Source: Nonomuraea sp. PA05 (lineage in GTDB: Bacteria; Actinomycetota; Actinomycetes; Streptosporangiales; Streptosporangiaceae). Taken from it: a DNA stretch of 64,000 nt. Where the stretch lies: assembly GCF_008086045.1 (NCBI RefSeq), contig NZ_VSEY01000044.1, positions 53,328 through 117,327 of the forward strand, read 5' to 3'. A program made the translations under genes and the position numbers. Every line of letters starts with the position of its first letter. Position 1 is the stretch's first letter. The notes under the pieces are model-generated. The model was not told the DNA's origin and searched no databases. It saw only the letters and a program-made list of their open reading frames with translations. Positions 32,793 to 41,658 of this stretch are shown here, piece after piece.

Positions 32793-34157
32793 ATGGCCAT
32801 GGATCATCCCGGCATGTCCACTGGTTCGAGCACCGTGGAATCCGCCGTACGCGCGGAACGCACACGCATCCTGTCCGGGTTGCTCGGCGACCTGCGGGAG
32901 CTGGCAGACGTCGCGGTCGCGACGATGCGGGAGGAGATCCCCGCCTACGACGCCCTGGGCCCCGACTTCCACGCCGACGTGCGCGACCAGGTGGTCAAGC
33001 ACTACCGGGCCAAGCTGGGCGTGCTCCTGGAGGACCGCACGGTGACGTTCGAGGACATCTCCTTCACCCGGCGCGCCGCCATGCGCCGCGCCAGGGCGGG
33101 GGTGGCGCTGGCCGACTACATCAACGCCTTCCGCGTCGGGCAGCAGGTGTTCTGGGACGCCGTGGTCGAGCGGGCCGGGCACGGCTACGCCGGGCGCGAG
33201 GCCGCCCTGTCGCTGGCCACCCCGCTCATGCGGTACTGCGACTTCGCCAGCACGCACGCCGCCAACGCGTACATGGAGTTCCAGCAGTACGCGGCGGCGG
33301 AGGCGGTGCGCGAGACCCGCGACCTGCTGGAGACGCTGCTGGCCGGGTGCGCGCCGACGCGCGGCAGGGAGGTGGCCGCGGCGCAGGCGCACAGCCTCGG
33401 CCAGGACGCGCGCACGCCGCTGCTCGTCGTGACGGCGGTGCTCGCCGGGCCGTCCGCCCACCCCGAGGACGCGCTGCACTCCGCGTGCGCCGCCATCGCC
33501 AGGGTCGCCGGGAACGGCACCCGCACCCTGTCCGTCGTGCGCCGCTCGGAGATCGTCGCCATCCCCGTGCTCGGCCCTGGCGCAGGCCCCGAGGAGCTGT
33601 GCGACCGGCTGCAGGGCGTGGTGGAGAGCCTGGCCGTCGAGGGCGTCAGGCTGGCCATGGGCGTCAGCACCGTCGCGACGGGCGCCGCGCAGATCCCGCA
33701 GGCCTACCAGGAGGCCAGGGCCGTGCTGGACTTCGTGCCCGAGGAGGGCGGCGTGGCGGCGCTGCCCAGGATCACGCCCTTCCAGTACCTGGCGCTCAAG
33801 GCCGACGAGACCGCCCGCAACCTGGTGGACCCGCGCATCACGTCCCTGCTGTCCGAGGACCGGGCGCGCGGCGGCGTGCTGACGGCCACGATCAGGGCGT
33901 TCGCCGCCGCGGACCTCAACCTGCGCACGGCCGCCGAACGCCTCCAGATCCACCCGAACACCGCGCAGTACCGGATGCGCAGGATCCAGGAGCGCACCGG
34001 GCGCAGTCTGCGCTCCATCAACGATCTCGTGGAGCTGCTCGTCGCCATCGCGTTGCACGATGCGCTCCCCACCAATGCCGGGCGGGAAAGACTGGCTGCC
34101 GCGACCAATGAGGGGCGTGGGAGATCGGACGTACGGTCTTTCCATGAACCTCGCTGA
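32793..34157 (+). CDS. PucR/CdaR-type transcriptional regulator
   Basis: A protein of about 454 residues from the ATG at 32793; ATGs at 32799 and 32814 are also possible, and none has a strong ribosome-binding site. The N-terminal half is helical and sensor-like, resembling RsbRD-N domains (LADYINAFRVGQQVFWDAVV). A GGDEF-like central domain (about 200-330) is followed by the PucR-type C-terminal helix-turn-helix LNLRTAAERLQIHPNTAQYRMRRIQERTG (about 380-410). Such proteins activate nearby catabolic genes. It is divergent from livGFHM and its end overlaps the acyl-CoA ligase start by 14 bases. Confidence 0.9.
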   Translation: MAMDHPGMSTGSSTVESAVRAERTRILSGLLGDLRELADVAVATMREEIPAYDALGPDFHADVRDQVVKHYRAKLGVLLEDRTVTFEDISFTRRAAMRRARAGVALADYINAFRVGQQVFWDAVVERAGHGYAGREAALSLATPLMRYCDFASTHAANAYMEFQQYAAAEAVRETRDLLETLLAGCAPTRGREVAAAQAHSLGQDARTPLLVVTAVLAGPSAHPEDALHSACAAIARVAGNGTRTLSVVRRSEIVAIPVLGPGAGPEELCDRLQGVVESLAVEGVRLAMGVSTVATGAAQIPQAYQEARAVLDFVPEEGGVAALPRITPFQYLALKADETARNLVDPRITSLLSEDRARGGVLTATIRAFAAADLNLRTAAERLQIHPNTAQYRMRRIQERTGRSLRSINDLVELLVAIALHDALPTNAGRERLAAATNEGRGRSDVRSFHEPR

Positions 34158-35622
34158 CCGGCTCCACACCGCCGCTGCCCGGCTCGGCGGCAGGGCGGTT
34201 CTCACGCTGGACGAGGCGCAGCTCACCTACGGCACCCTCGACGAGCTGAGCGCCCGTCTGGCGGGCCTGCTGCGGTGCCGCGGGATCGGCCCCGGCGACC
34301 GGGTCGCGATCATGTTGCCGAACGTGCCGGAGTTCGGCGTCGTCTACTACGGGGTGCTGCGGACCGGGGCCGTGGTGGTGCCGCTCGACCCGCTGCTGAA
34401 GCGGCGGGAGATCGCCGCGTACCTGGGCGACTGCGGAGCCAGGCTGCTGATCGCCTGGCACGCGTTCGCCGAGACGGCGGAGGCGGGCTCGGCCGGCACC
34501 GACTGCTTCTTCGTGGTGCCCGGCGAGTTCAGGCGGCTGCTGCGGGGCGTGGCGGCCGAACGCGAGATCGCCGACATGGAGGCCGACGACACCGCGGTCA
34601 TCCACTACACCTCCGGCACCACCGGCCGGCCCAAGGGCATCGAGCTCACCCACGCGAACCTGGGCGGCAACGCCGCCACCGTGGCCCGCATGCACGCGCT
34701 CGGCGTGGACGACGTGGTGCTGGGCGCGCTGCCGCTCTACCACACCTTCGGCCAGACCTGCTCGCTCAACGCGACCGTGCACGCCGGCGCGCGGCTGACC
34801 CTGCTGGGCCGCTTCGACCCCGGACGGACGCTGGAGGTGATCAGGCGCGACGGGGTGACGGTCTTCCAGGGCGTGCCGACCATGTTCATCGCGCTGCTCG
34901 ACCACCCCGGCGCCTCCGACATGTCGATGCTGCGGGTCTGCGCCTCCGGCGGGGCGGCGCTGCCGCTGGACGTGCTGCGGGCCTACGAGGCCAGGTTCGG
35001 CTGCGAGATCGTCGAGGGGTACGGGCTCAGCGAGACCTCCCCCGTCGCCGCGACCAACCGGGGCGGCTCGCACCGCAGGGCGGGCTCGATCGGCTGGCCC
35101 ATCAGGGGCGTGGAGATGAAGGTCGTCGGCGACGACGGCCGCGAGCTGCCCGCCGGCGAGATCGGCGAGCTCGTGGTGCGCGGCCCCAACGTCATGAAGG
35201 GGTACTGGAACGACCCGGTGGCCACCGCCGAGGTCATCCGCGACGGCTGGTTCCACACCGGCGACCTCGGACGGGTGGACGACGACGGCTACTTCTTCCT
35301 CGTGGACCGCCGCCGCGACGTGATCATCCGCGGCGGCTACACCATCTACCCGCGCGAGGTGGAGGAGGTGCTCTACGAGCACCCGGCGGTGCGGCAGGCG
35401 GCCGTGATCGGGGTGCCGCACCCCGAACTCGGCGAGGAGATCGAGGCCGTGGTGGCCGTGCGCGCGCCGGTGACGTGCGAGGAATTGCGCGACTTCGTCC
35501 GGGAGCGGGTGGCGGCCTACAAGTACCCCCGTCACGTGTCGTTCGTGGACGAGCTGCCGATGAGCCCCACCGGCAAGATCCTCAAGCGGGCCCTGCCCCG
35601 GCGTGGTCTTCATCTCACATAG
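34144..35622 (+). CDS. Class I acyl-CoA synthetase / AMP-dependent ligase
   Basis: A 492-residue adenylate-forming enzyme that makes acyl-AMP and then acyl-CoA. Core motifs in order: the phosphate loop YTSGTTGRPKG (about residues 156-166), YHTFGQ, the A5 motif GYGLSETSP (about 293-301), the GWFHTGDLG hinge region, and the catalytic A10 Lys in SPTGKILKR near residue 482. The length is slightly shorter than fatty-acyl ligases and suits medium-chain or aromatic carboxylates. The start at ATG 34144 overlaps the PucR gene. It probably activates the acid imported by the liv-type system. Confidence 0.93.
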   Translation: MNLADRLHTAAARLGGRAVLTLDEAQLTYGTLDELSARLAGLLRCRGIGPGDRVAIMLPNVPEFGVVYYGVLRTGAVVVPLDPLLKRREIAAYLGDCGARLLIAWHAFAETAEAGSAGTDCFFVVPGEFRRLLRGVAAEREIADMEADDTAVIHYTSGTTGRPKGIELTHANLGGNAATVARMHALGVDDVVLGALPLYHTFGQTCSLNATVHAGARLTLLGRFDPGRTLEVIRRDGVTVFQGVPTMFIALLDHPGASDMSMLRVCASGGAALPLDVLRAYEARFGCEIVEGYGLSETSPVAATNRGGSHRRAGSIGWPIRGVEMKVVGDDGRELPAGEIGELVVRGPNVMKGYWNDPVATAEVIRDGWFHTGDLGRVDDDGYFFLVDRRRDVIIRGGYTIYPREVEEVLYEHPAVRQAAVIGVPHPELGEEIEAVVAVRAPVTCEELRDFVRERVAAYKYPRHVSFVDELPMSPTGKILKRALPRRGLHLT

Positions 35623-35633
35623 TGGCACAATTC

Positions 35634-35650
35634 GTCTTACAACTTAAGAC
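35634..35650. promoter_or_regulatory. Inverted repeat in the TauE-type gene promoter
   Basis: GTCTTA (35634-35639) and TAAGAC (35645-35650) are exact inverted arms with a 5-base gap, 20 bases before the next start codon and next to a TAGAGT -10-like hexamer. A regulator site is plausible; none is assigned. Confidence 0.4.
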
Positions 35651-35670
35651 CTGCTCTAGAGTCGCACAGC

Positions 35671-36420
35671 ATGACACCTTGGGAGATGGCCGCAGTGCTC
35701 GCGGCCGGGGTGGCGGGCGGGGCCATCAACACCGTCGTCGGGTCCGGGTCGCTGATCACGTTCCCCACGCTGCTCGCGGTGGGCCTGCCGCCGATCACCG
35801 CCAACGTCTCCAACAACATCGGCCTGGTGCCCGGCGGGCTGTCCGGCGTCGCGGGCTACCGTGAGGAGCTGAAGGGCCAGCGCGACCGGCTGCTCAGGCT
35901 GGCCCCGGCGTCGGTGGCGGGCGCGCTGGCGGGCGGGCTGCTGCTGCTCAACCTGCCGGAGAGCACGTTCACGGCGGTGGTGGTCGTGCTCATCGCGATG
36001 TCCTGCACCCTGGTCGTGATCCAGCCCCGGCTCAGCCGCGCGCTGGCCGACCGGCCCAAGCGCGCGCACGGCGGCCCGTGGTTGTGGCTGGGCGCGCTGG
36101 CGGCGGGCGCGTACGGCGGCTACTTCGGCGCGGGGCAGGGCATCCTGCTCATCGGCTTGATGGGCATCCTCATCGACGAGGAGCTACAGCGCGTCAACGC
36201 GGCCAAGAACGTGCTCGTCGTGCTGGTCAACGGCACCGCCGCGATTCTGTACGCGCTCGTCGCCGACGTGGACTGGGCGGCGGTGCTGCTGGTGGCGACG
36301 GGCTCGCTGGCGGGCGGCTTCCTCGGCGCCCGGCTGGGCCGCAGGCTGCCCGCCCCGGTCCTGCGCGGCGTGATCGTGTGCATTGGCCTGGTGGCGATTG
36401 TGAAGCTCCTCACCGACTGA
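35671..36420 (+). CDS. TauE/SafE-family membrane permease
   Basis: A 249-residue protein with about eight helices in two similar halves, the layout of the TauE/SafE (DUF81) family of sulfite/sulfonate/organic-anion exporters. The N-terminal half has the family's GAINTVVGSGSLITFPTLLA segment (residues 18-37) and the second half the matching GAYGGYFGAGQGILLIGLMG (about 147-166). It is downstream of the acyl-CoA ligase with a 48-base gap and its own possible promoter. The transported anion is unknown. Confidence 0.9.
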   Translation: MTPWEMAAVLAAGVAGGAINTVVGSGSLITFPTLLAVGLPPITANVSNNIGLVPGGLSGVAGYREELKGQRDRLLRLAPASVAGALAGGLLLLNLPESTFTAVVVVLIAMSCTLVVIQPRLSRALADRPKRAHGGPWLWLGALAAGAYGGYFGAGQGILLIGLMGILIDEELQRVNAAKNVLVVLVNGTAAILYALVADVDWAAVLLVATGSLAGGFLGARLGRRLPAPVLRGVIVCIGLVAIVKLLTD

Positions 36421-36425
36421 CGGTA

Positions 36426-36454
36426 TTGCGTCATAAATGAAAATCGTTACCATT
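36426..36454 (+). promoter_or_regulatory. Promoter overlapped by a Fur/Zur-like box, probable leaderless transcript
   Basis: TTGCGT (36426-36431) and TACCAT (36448-36453) form a -35/-10 pair with 16-base spacing. A 19-base imperfect palindrome AATGAAAATCGTTACCATT (36436-36454, outer arms AATGnnAA/TTnnCATT) covers the -10. It resembles actinomycete Zur/Fur-type boxes (TGAAAATCATTTTCA-like). The predicted transcript start falls within a few bases of the ATG at 36462, and no ribosome-binding site is present, so translation is probably leaderless. Confidence 0.6.
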
Positions 36455-36461
36455 GTCGGAC

Positions 36462-37988
36462 ATGCGCCTAGATCGTCGTGCCTTCCTGTCCGCAGCCGCC
36501 GCCATGGCCCTGGCCGGCTGCGCGGCCCAGCCCACCGGCGGAGCCGCCCCCTCGCAGCCCACCAGGGGCGGCAGGCTGCGGGCCGTGTTCGCCGGCGGCG
36601 GCGCGCAGGAAAGCCTGGACCCGCACCTGGCCAACCTCTTCCTGGAGGCGTCGCGGTCCAAGGCCATGTTCGACAAACTCGCCGACTACGGCACCGACGT
36701 GTCGATCGTGCCCCGCCTGGCCTCCCGCTGGGAGCCCGACGCCGAGCTCAGCACGTGGCGGATCACGCTGCGCGAGGCCGCCTTCCACGACGGCAAGCCG
36801 GTACGCGCCGCCGACGTCCTGCACAGCTACGCCCGCATCGCCGACGCCAAGCGCGCCTTCCGCGCCAAGGCGAACCTCGCCCTCATCGACCTCGCCAACA
36901 GCCGCGCCGTGGACGACCGCACGGTCGAGTTCCGGCTGAAGCGGCCCTACGCGGAGTTCCCCAACGTGCTGGCCGCCTTCGGCGCCTACATCGTGCCCGA
37001 GGGCGCCGACGAGTTCAGCACGCCTGTCGGGTCCGGGCCGTTCACGTTCGGCTCGTTCCAGCCCGGCCGCTCGCTGCTGCTCAAGCGCAACCCCTCCTAC
37101 TGGGACGGCGCCCCGTACGTGGACGAGCTCGAATACCTGATCGCGGGCGAGGAGTCCGCCCGGGTCAACGCCGTGCTCGGCGGCCAGGCCGACTACGCCC
37201 ACGACCTCACCCCCGCCACCGCCCGCACCCACGAGGCCGCCGGCCGGATGTCGATCGTGCGGCTCGGCAACAGCGGCATGCAGGCGTTCGCGATGAAGGT
37301 CGACCGGCCGCCCTTCGACGACCCGCAGCTCCGCCAGGCCATGTTCCTGCTGGCCGACCGGTCGCAGATGATCGACAGCGTGCTCGGCGGGGCCGGGCAG
37401 GTGGGCAACGACCTGTTCGGCAAGGACTACCTCTACTACGCCGCCGGCATCCCGCAGCGCACCCCCGACCTGGAGCAGGCCAAGTGGCTGGTCGACAAGG
37501 CCGGCGCCAAGGGGCTGAAGATCCAGCTCGACACGTCGGCGGCGGCCAGCGGCTTCCTGGAGGCCGCCGGCGTCTTCGCCGACCAGGCCCGGCAGGCGGG
37601 GCTCGACGTCACCGCGAAGGTCGGCAACAAGGACACGTACTGGGCCGACGTGCTGAACAAGGGCACCATCTGCTGCTACCGCTCCGGCGCCATGCCCATC
37701 GAGACGCACATCTCGCAGCGCCTGCTCACCAACTCCACCACCAACGCCACCAAGTGGGCCCGGCCCGAGTTCGACGCCCTCTACGACCAGGCGGTGGCCA
37801 CCCCGGACGAGGCCAAACGGCGCGAGATCTACCAGGACATGCAGCGCACCCTGCACGCCGAGGGCGGCTTCCTCATCTGGGGGTTCGCCGACTGGCTGCT
37901 CGGCACCTCCCCCAGGCTGCGCGGCGTCGCCAACGCGCCCGCCAACACGCTCGACTGGGCCCGCTTCGACAAGGTGTGGCTGGGTTGA
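36462..37988 (+). CDS. ABC substrate-binding lipoprotein, family 5 (peptide/nickel/metallophore type)
   Basis: A 508-residue lipoprotein. The signal peptide has a twin-Arg (DRRAFLS) and lipobox LAGC with Cys20, so Tat-linked lipidation is likely. The mature part shows family-5 features: LDPHLANLFLEASRSKAMFD (about residues 53-72), the conserved FHDGKPVRAADV block, GSGPF, and a late domain near the C-terminus. The ATG at 36462 is chosen because the predicted leader begins right there; a TTG nine bases earlier lies inside the palindrome. It heads a five-gene coupled operon. Ligand by family: peptides, nickel or metallophores; the Zur-like box favours a metal complex, by inference. Confidence 0.9.
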   Translation: MRLDRRAFLSAAAAMALAGCAAQPTGGAAPSQPTRGGRLRAVFAGGGAQESLDPHLANLFLEASRSKAMFDKLADYGTDVSIVPRLASRWEPDAELSTWRITLREAAFHDGKPVRAADVLHSYARIADAKRAFRAKANLALIDLANSRAVDDRTVEFRLKRPYAEFPNVLAAFGAYIVPEGADEFSTPVGSGPFTFGSFQPGRSLLLKRNPSYWDGAPYVDELEYLIAGEESARVNAVLGGQADYAHDLTPATARTHEAAGRMSIVRLGNSGMQAFAMKVDRPPFDDPQLRQAMFLLADRSQMIDSVLGGAGQVGNDLFGKDYLYYAAGIPQRTPDLEQAKWLVDKAGAKGLKIQLDTSAAASGFLEAAGVFADQARQAGLDVTAKVGNKDTYWADVLNKGTICCYRSGAMPIETHISQRLLTNSTTNATKWARPEFDALYDQAVATPDEAKRREIYQDMQRTLHAEGGFLIWGFADWLLGTSPRLRGVANAPANTLDWARFDKVWLG

Positions 37989-38046
37989 GCACGCCCCAGC
38001 ACCACCTGCGCGGCGCGGGCCGCGTTCGCCGTGGGGTGGGTTTCAC

Positions 38047-38991
38047 GTGAATCTGGCTCGTTACGCGGTGCGGCGGGTGCTGCTCGGGGCGGTGCAGGTG
38101 GTGGCGGTGGCCTCGCTGGTCTTCGTGCTGACCGAGGCGCTGCCCGGTGACGCCGCCGTCGTGCTGGCCGGGGACATCCCGGACGAGGAGCGCATCGCGC
38201 AGCTCCGCGCCGCTCTGGAGCTGGACCGGCCGGCCGTCGAGCGGTGGGCGGGCTGGCTGGCCGGGCTGGCGCGCGGCGACCTGGGCGTCTCCCTGGTGTC
38301 CGGACGGCCCGTCGCCGACGTGCTCGCCGACGGCCTGCCGCCCACGCTCGCCCTGGCCGGGCTCACGCTGCTGCTGCTCGTCCCCATCGCCGTCACGGCC
38401 GGGGTGGTCGCGGCCGTACGGCAGGGCGGCCCGCTCGACCGGGCGCTCACGACCGTGACCGTCGGCCTGTACTCGATCCCCGAGTTCGCGCTCGGCGTGG
38501 TGCTCGTCGCCGTCTTCGCGGTGCGGCTCGGCTGGTTCCCGCCGACGGCCGTCGGCGCGCCGCCGAACCTGCTGGAGCAGCCCGCCCTGCTGGTGCTGCC
38601 GCTGGTGGTGCTGCTGGCCAGGCCGGTCTGCTCCATCAGCCGCCTGGTACGGGCCGGGATGGTGAACGCGCTGGAGTCCGGCTACGTGGCCCACGCCCGG
38701 CGGCTGGGCCTGTCGCCCTGGCGGGTCCGGCTGGCGCACGCGCTGCCGAACGCCCTGGCCCCCGGCGTCCAGCAGCTCGCCAGGACGACGGACTGGCTGC
38801 TCGGCGGCGTGATCGTGGTCGAGTCCGTGTTCGTGATCCCCGGGCTCGGCACCTTGTTGAACGATTCGGTGGCCGCCAGGGACATCCCGGTGATCCAGGC
38901 GTTGTGCGTGGTGTTCGCCACCACCACCGTGGTGGTGAACCTGGCCGCCGACCTGGGGGCGTACCGGCTGGCTCCGGGGAGTGCACGGTGA
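38047..38991 (+). CDS. DppB/NikB-type ABC permease
   Basis: A 314-residue permease with six helices. The N-terminus YAVRRVLLGAVQVVAVASLV and the long outside loop with GDLGVSLVSGRPV (about residues 77-89) are family landmarks. The EAA loop is ESGYVAHARRLGLSPWRVRL (about 216-235). GTG start. The stop overlaps the next permease start (GTGA at 38988-38991). It forms the channel with the DppC-type subunit. A 58-base gap separates it from the binding-protein gene. Confidence 0.93.
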   Translation: MNLARYAVRRVLLGAVQVVAVASLVFVLTEALPGDAAVVLAGDIPDEERIAQLRAALELDRPAVERWAGWLAGLARGDLGVSLVSGRPVADVLADGLPPTLALAGLTLLLLVPIAVTAGVVAAVRQGGPLDRALTTVTVGLYSIPEFALGVVLVAVFAVRLGWFPPTAVGAPPNLLEQPALLVLPLVVLLARPVCSISRLVRAGMVNALESGYVAHARRLGLSPWRVRLAHALPNALAPGVQQLARTTDWLLGGVIVVESVFVIPGLGTLLNDSVAARDIPVIQALCVVFATTTVVVNLAADLGAYRLAPGSAR

Positions 38992-39770
38992 GGAGACGTC
39001 GTGGGTTCGCGGTCGTGCTGCTCGCCGTGCCGCTGGTGCTCGCACTGGCCGGGCCATGGCTGGCCGGGACGCCCGAGCCGCGCGGGGTGTCCTTCACCGC
39101 CGGCGGGCTGCTCGGCACCGACTTCGTCGGGCGGGACGTGTGGGAGCAGGTGCTGCTCGGCGGGCGTTCGGTGGTCGTCGTCGCGGTGCTGGCGACGCTG
39201 CTCGCCTACGCGGCCGGGGTGCCGCTGGGCCTGCTGGCGGGCATGGCGGCGGCGCTGGCCGGGCGGCGGTGGGTGGACGAGGTGCTGATGCGGCCGCTGG
39301 ACCTGCTGCTGGCGGTGCCGTCTCTGCTGCTGCTCGTCATGCTGGCCGCGCTGCTCTCACCCGGGCCCGCCGCGCTGGTGGGGATCGTGGCGCTGATCGG
39401 GCTGCCGGAGGTCGTCCGCATCTCCCGCGCGGCGGCGCTCCAGGCGGCCGGCGGCACCGCGATGGAGGCGCTGCGGCTGCAAGGGGAGACGTGGTGGCGG
39501 CGGGCCATCGGGTACGCGGGCCGGTCGATGGTGCCCACCCTGGTGGCCGACGTGGGGGTGCGCCTGGTGGGGGCGCTGTACCTGGTGGCGTCGGCCAGCT
39601 TCCTCGGCGTCGGGCTCGCGCCGGACGCCAGCGACTGGGCGGTGATGGTGGACCGCAACCGCACCGGCATGTTCCTCCAGCCGTGGGCGGTCGTGGTGCC
39701 CGCGCTGCTCATCGTGGCCCTGTCGGTGGGGCTCAACCTGACCTTCGACCGGGCGGCGGTGCGCAGGTGA
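38988..39770 (+). CDS. DppC/NikC-type ABC permease
   Basis: A 260-residue permease, slightly short for DppC proteins because the usual cytoplasmic N-terminus is trimmed to RRRRG. It has six helices. Landmarks: LLGTDFVGRDVWEQVLLGGR after helix one (about residues 36-55), and an ATPase-contact loop near RISRAAALQAAGGTAMEALRLQG. The GTG start overlaps the upstream stop; its own stop overlaps the ATPase start at 39767, so all three are coupled. Confidence 0.92.
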   Translation: MRRRRGFAVVLLAVPLVLALAGPWLAGTPEPRGVSFTAGGLLGTDFVGRDVWEQVLLGGRSVVVVAVLATLLAYAAGVPLGLLAGMAAALAGRRWVDEVLMRPLDLLLAVPSLLLLVMLAALLSPGPAALVGIVALIGLPEVVRISRAAALQAAGGTAMEALRLQGETWWRRAIGYAGRSMVPTLVADVGVRLVGALYLVASASFLGVGLAPDASDWAVMVDRNRTGMFLQPWAVVVPALLIVALSVGLNLTFDRAAVRR

Positions 39771-41122
39771 TACTCAAGGTCTCCGGGCTGCGGGCCGAGG
39801 CCGGCGGGCGGGCGCTGGTGGACGGGGTGTCGCTGGAGCTGGCGGCGGGCGAGACGCTCGCGCTGGTCGGCGCCTCGGGCAGCGGCAAGACGACCACGGG
39901 GCTGGCGCTGATCGGCGAGCACGCCGACGGGGTGCGGGTCACGGGTGAGGTGTGGCGGGCCGCGGGCGGGGTGGCGTACGTGCCGCAGCACCCGTCCAGC
40001 GTGCTGAACCCGGTGCGGCGGGTGGGCGGCGTCCTGCGCGAGATCGCCCGTGGTTCTGACGCGCGGGTGCGGGAGGCGGCACGGCGGGCGCGGTTGCCGG
40101 TCGAGCTGCTGCGCCGCTACCCGCACCAGCTCTCGGGCGGCCAGCAGCAGCGCGTCGTGCTGGCCCAGGCGCTGCTCCTCGACCCGGTCCTGATCGTCGC
40201 CGACGAGCCCACGACCGGCCAGGACGGGCTGATCCGCGCCGAGGTCATCGAGGAGTTCCGCGCGCTGCGCGCCCAGGGCATCGCGCTGGTGCTGCTCAGC
40301 CACGACCTGGCCATGGTCCGCGCCCTGGCCGACCGGGTGGCGGTGATGCACGCGGGCCGCGTCGTCGAGTCGGGCCCGGCCGCCACCGTCCTGGACGCGC
40401 CCCGCCACGACTACACCCGCCGCCTCCTCGCCACCCACCTGCCCCCACGCCCCCGCACCCCGGCCCCCGGCGCCGCGCCCCTCGTCGAGGTGCGCGACCT
40501 GGTGGCCGGGCACCGCCGCGCCCCCGTGCTCAGAGGGGTGAGCCTGAGCGCCGCGGAAGGAGAGTGCGTCGCCGTCCTGGGCAGGTCGGGCAGCGGCAAG
40601 ACCACGCTGGCCCGCTGCGTCGCCGGTCTGCACCGCCCCGCCTCAGGCACGGTGACGCTGAACGGCCGCCCGCTCCCCCGCCACCTGCCCGCCAGGGCCC
40701 GCGACGTCCAGTACGTCTTCCAGGACGCCAGGGCCTCCTTCGACCCGTACCGCGGCGTGTCGGCCCAGGTCGCGCGCACCGCCGTCCGGCTGCGCGGCGC
40801 CACCCCGCAGGAGGCGGCGGCGAAGGCGCGGGCGATGCTGGAGCGCGTCGGCCTGGACGAGCCCACGGCGGCCCGCCGCCCCGCCGCGCTGTCCGGCGGC
40901 GAGCTCCAGCGGGCGGCGCTCGCCCGCGCCCTGCTCGCCGAGCCGAAGGTGCTCATCTGCGACGAGATCACCTCAGGTCTGGACGCGCTCGTGCAGGCGT
41001 CCATCCTCGACCTGCTCGACGAGCTGCGCCGCGACCTCGGCCTCACCCTGCTGTTGATCAGCCACGACATGGACGTGGTGGCCAGACTCGCCGACCGCGT
41101 CCTGGAACTGGAGACGACATGA
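39767..41122 (+). CDS. Fused double-ATPase subunit (DppD-DppF type)
   Basis: A 451-residue protein with two full ABC ATPase modules. Module 1: Walker A GASGSGKTT (about residues 35-43), signature LSGGQQQR, Walker B LIVADEPTTG, switch LLSHD. Module 2: Walker A GRSGSGKTT (about 274-282), signature LSGGELQR, Walker B LICDEITSGLD (Ile in place of the usual Pro), switch LISHD. A Pro-rich linker lies at about 220-235. In most peptide/nickel systems these are two genes (DppD, DppF); here one polypeptide replaces both and is compact, without the iron-sulphur C-terminal extension of DppD-type proteins. The GTG start overlaps the upstream stop. Confidence 0.92.
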   Translation: MILKVSGLRAEAGGRALVDGVSLELAAGETLALVGASGSGKTTTGLALIGEHADGVRVTGEVWRAAGGVAYVPQHPSSVLNPVRRVGGVLREIARGSDARVREAARRARLPVELLRRYPHQLSGGQQQRVVLAQALLLDPVLIVADEPTTGQDGLIRAEVIEEFRALRAQGIALVLLSHDLAMVRALADRVAVMHAGRVVESGPAATVLDAPRHDYTRRLLATHLPPRPRTPAPGAAPLVEVRDLVAGHRRAPVLRGVSLSAAEGECVAVLGRSGSGKTTLARCVAGLHRPASGTVTLNGRPLPRHLPARARDVQYVFQDARASFDPYRGVSAQVARTAVRLRGATPQEAAAKARAMLERVGLDEPTAARRPAALSGGELQRAALARALLAEPKVLICDEITSGLDALVQASILDLLDELRRDLGLTLLLISHDMDVVARLADRVLELETT

Positions 41123-41643
41123 ACGCCTACACGGTCGGGCCCGCCGAGCCGCGCCACCTGGAGGGGGCGCGGCGGGTCATGCTGGACACGTTCTACCGGG
41201 AGTTCGGGTACGGCTACCGTCCCGAGTGGCACTGGGACGTGGTCGATCTGGAGGGCACGTACCTGCGGCCGGAGCGGCACACGCTCGTGGTGGCGCTGCA
41301 CGGGGAGGAGGTGGTGGGGACGACGGCCGTGCGGGCGGGCGGCCCGAAGAGCCCGCCGCATCCGGAGTGGCTGGGGAGGCTTTATCCGGACCGCAGCACG
41401 GCGCAGCTCTTCCGGGTGTACGTGGACGCGGCGCATCGCAGGCGGGGGCTGGCCCGCGAGATGGTCGCGCAGGCCCGCCGGTTCGTCGCCGAGGCTGGTT
41501 ATCAAGCGCTGTACCTGCACACGGACACCCGGGTGGAGGGGGCGGAGAAGTTCTGGAGTTCGGTGGCGGAGCCGGTATTCGACGCCAGGGACGGCGATCC
41601 TGAGCGTTTTCAGACCGTGCATTACGAGATCGGGTTGTCGTGA
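41119..41643 (+). CDS. GNAT acetyltransferase, last gene of the metal/peptide ABC operon
   Basis: A 174-residue GNAT protein. The acetyl-CoA loop is VDAAHRRRGLAREMVAQARRF (about residues 104-120), after strand four FRVYV. The C-terminal part has FWSSVAEPVFDAR. The ATG overlaps the ATPase stop as ATGA, so it is genuinely part of the transporter operon. It could acetylate the imported ligand (for example to release a metal from a metallophore or to detoxify a peptide), but no acceptor is known. Confidence 0.9.
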   Translation: MNAYTVGPAEPRHLEGARRVMLDTFYREFGYGYRPEWHWDVVDLEGTYLRPERHTLVVALHGEEVVGTTAVRAGGPKSPPHPEWLGRLYPDRSTAQLFRVYVDAAHRRRGLAREMVAQARRFVAEAGYQALYLHTDTRVEGAEKFWSSVAEPVFDARDGDPERFQTVHYEIGLS

Positions 41644-41658
41644 CGGTTCACCGCCCGC

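Noticed and set aside
35671..36420. Assigning the TauE-type gene to the acyl-CoA ligase operon
   Set aside because: A separate inverted repeat and -10-like hexamer lie in the gap, so independent control is at least as likely.
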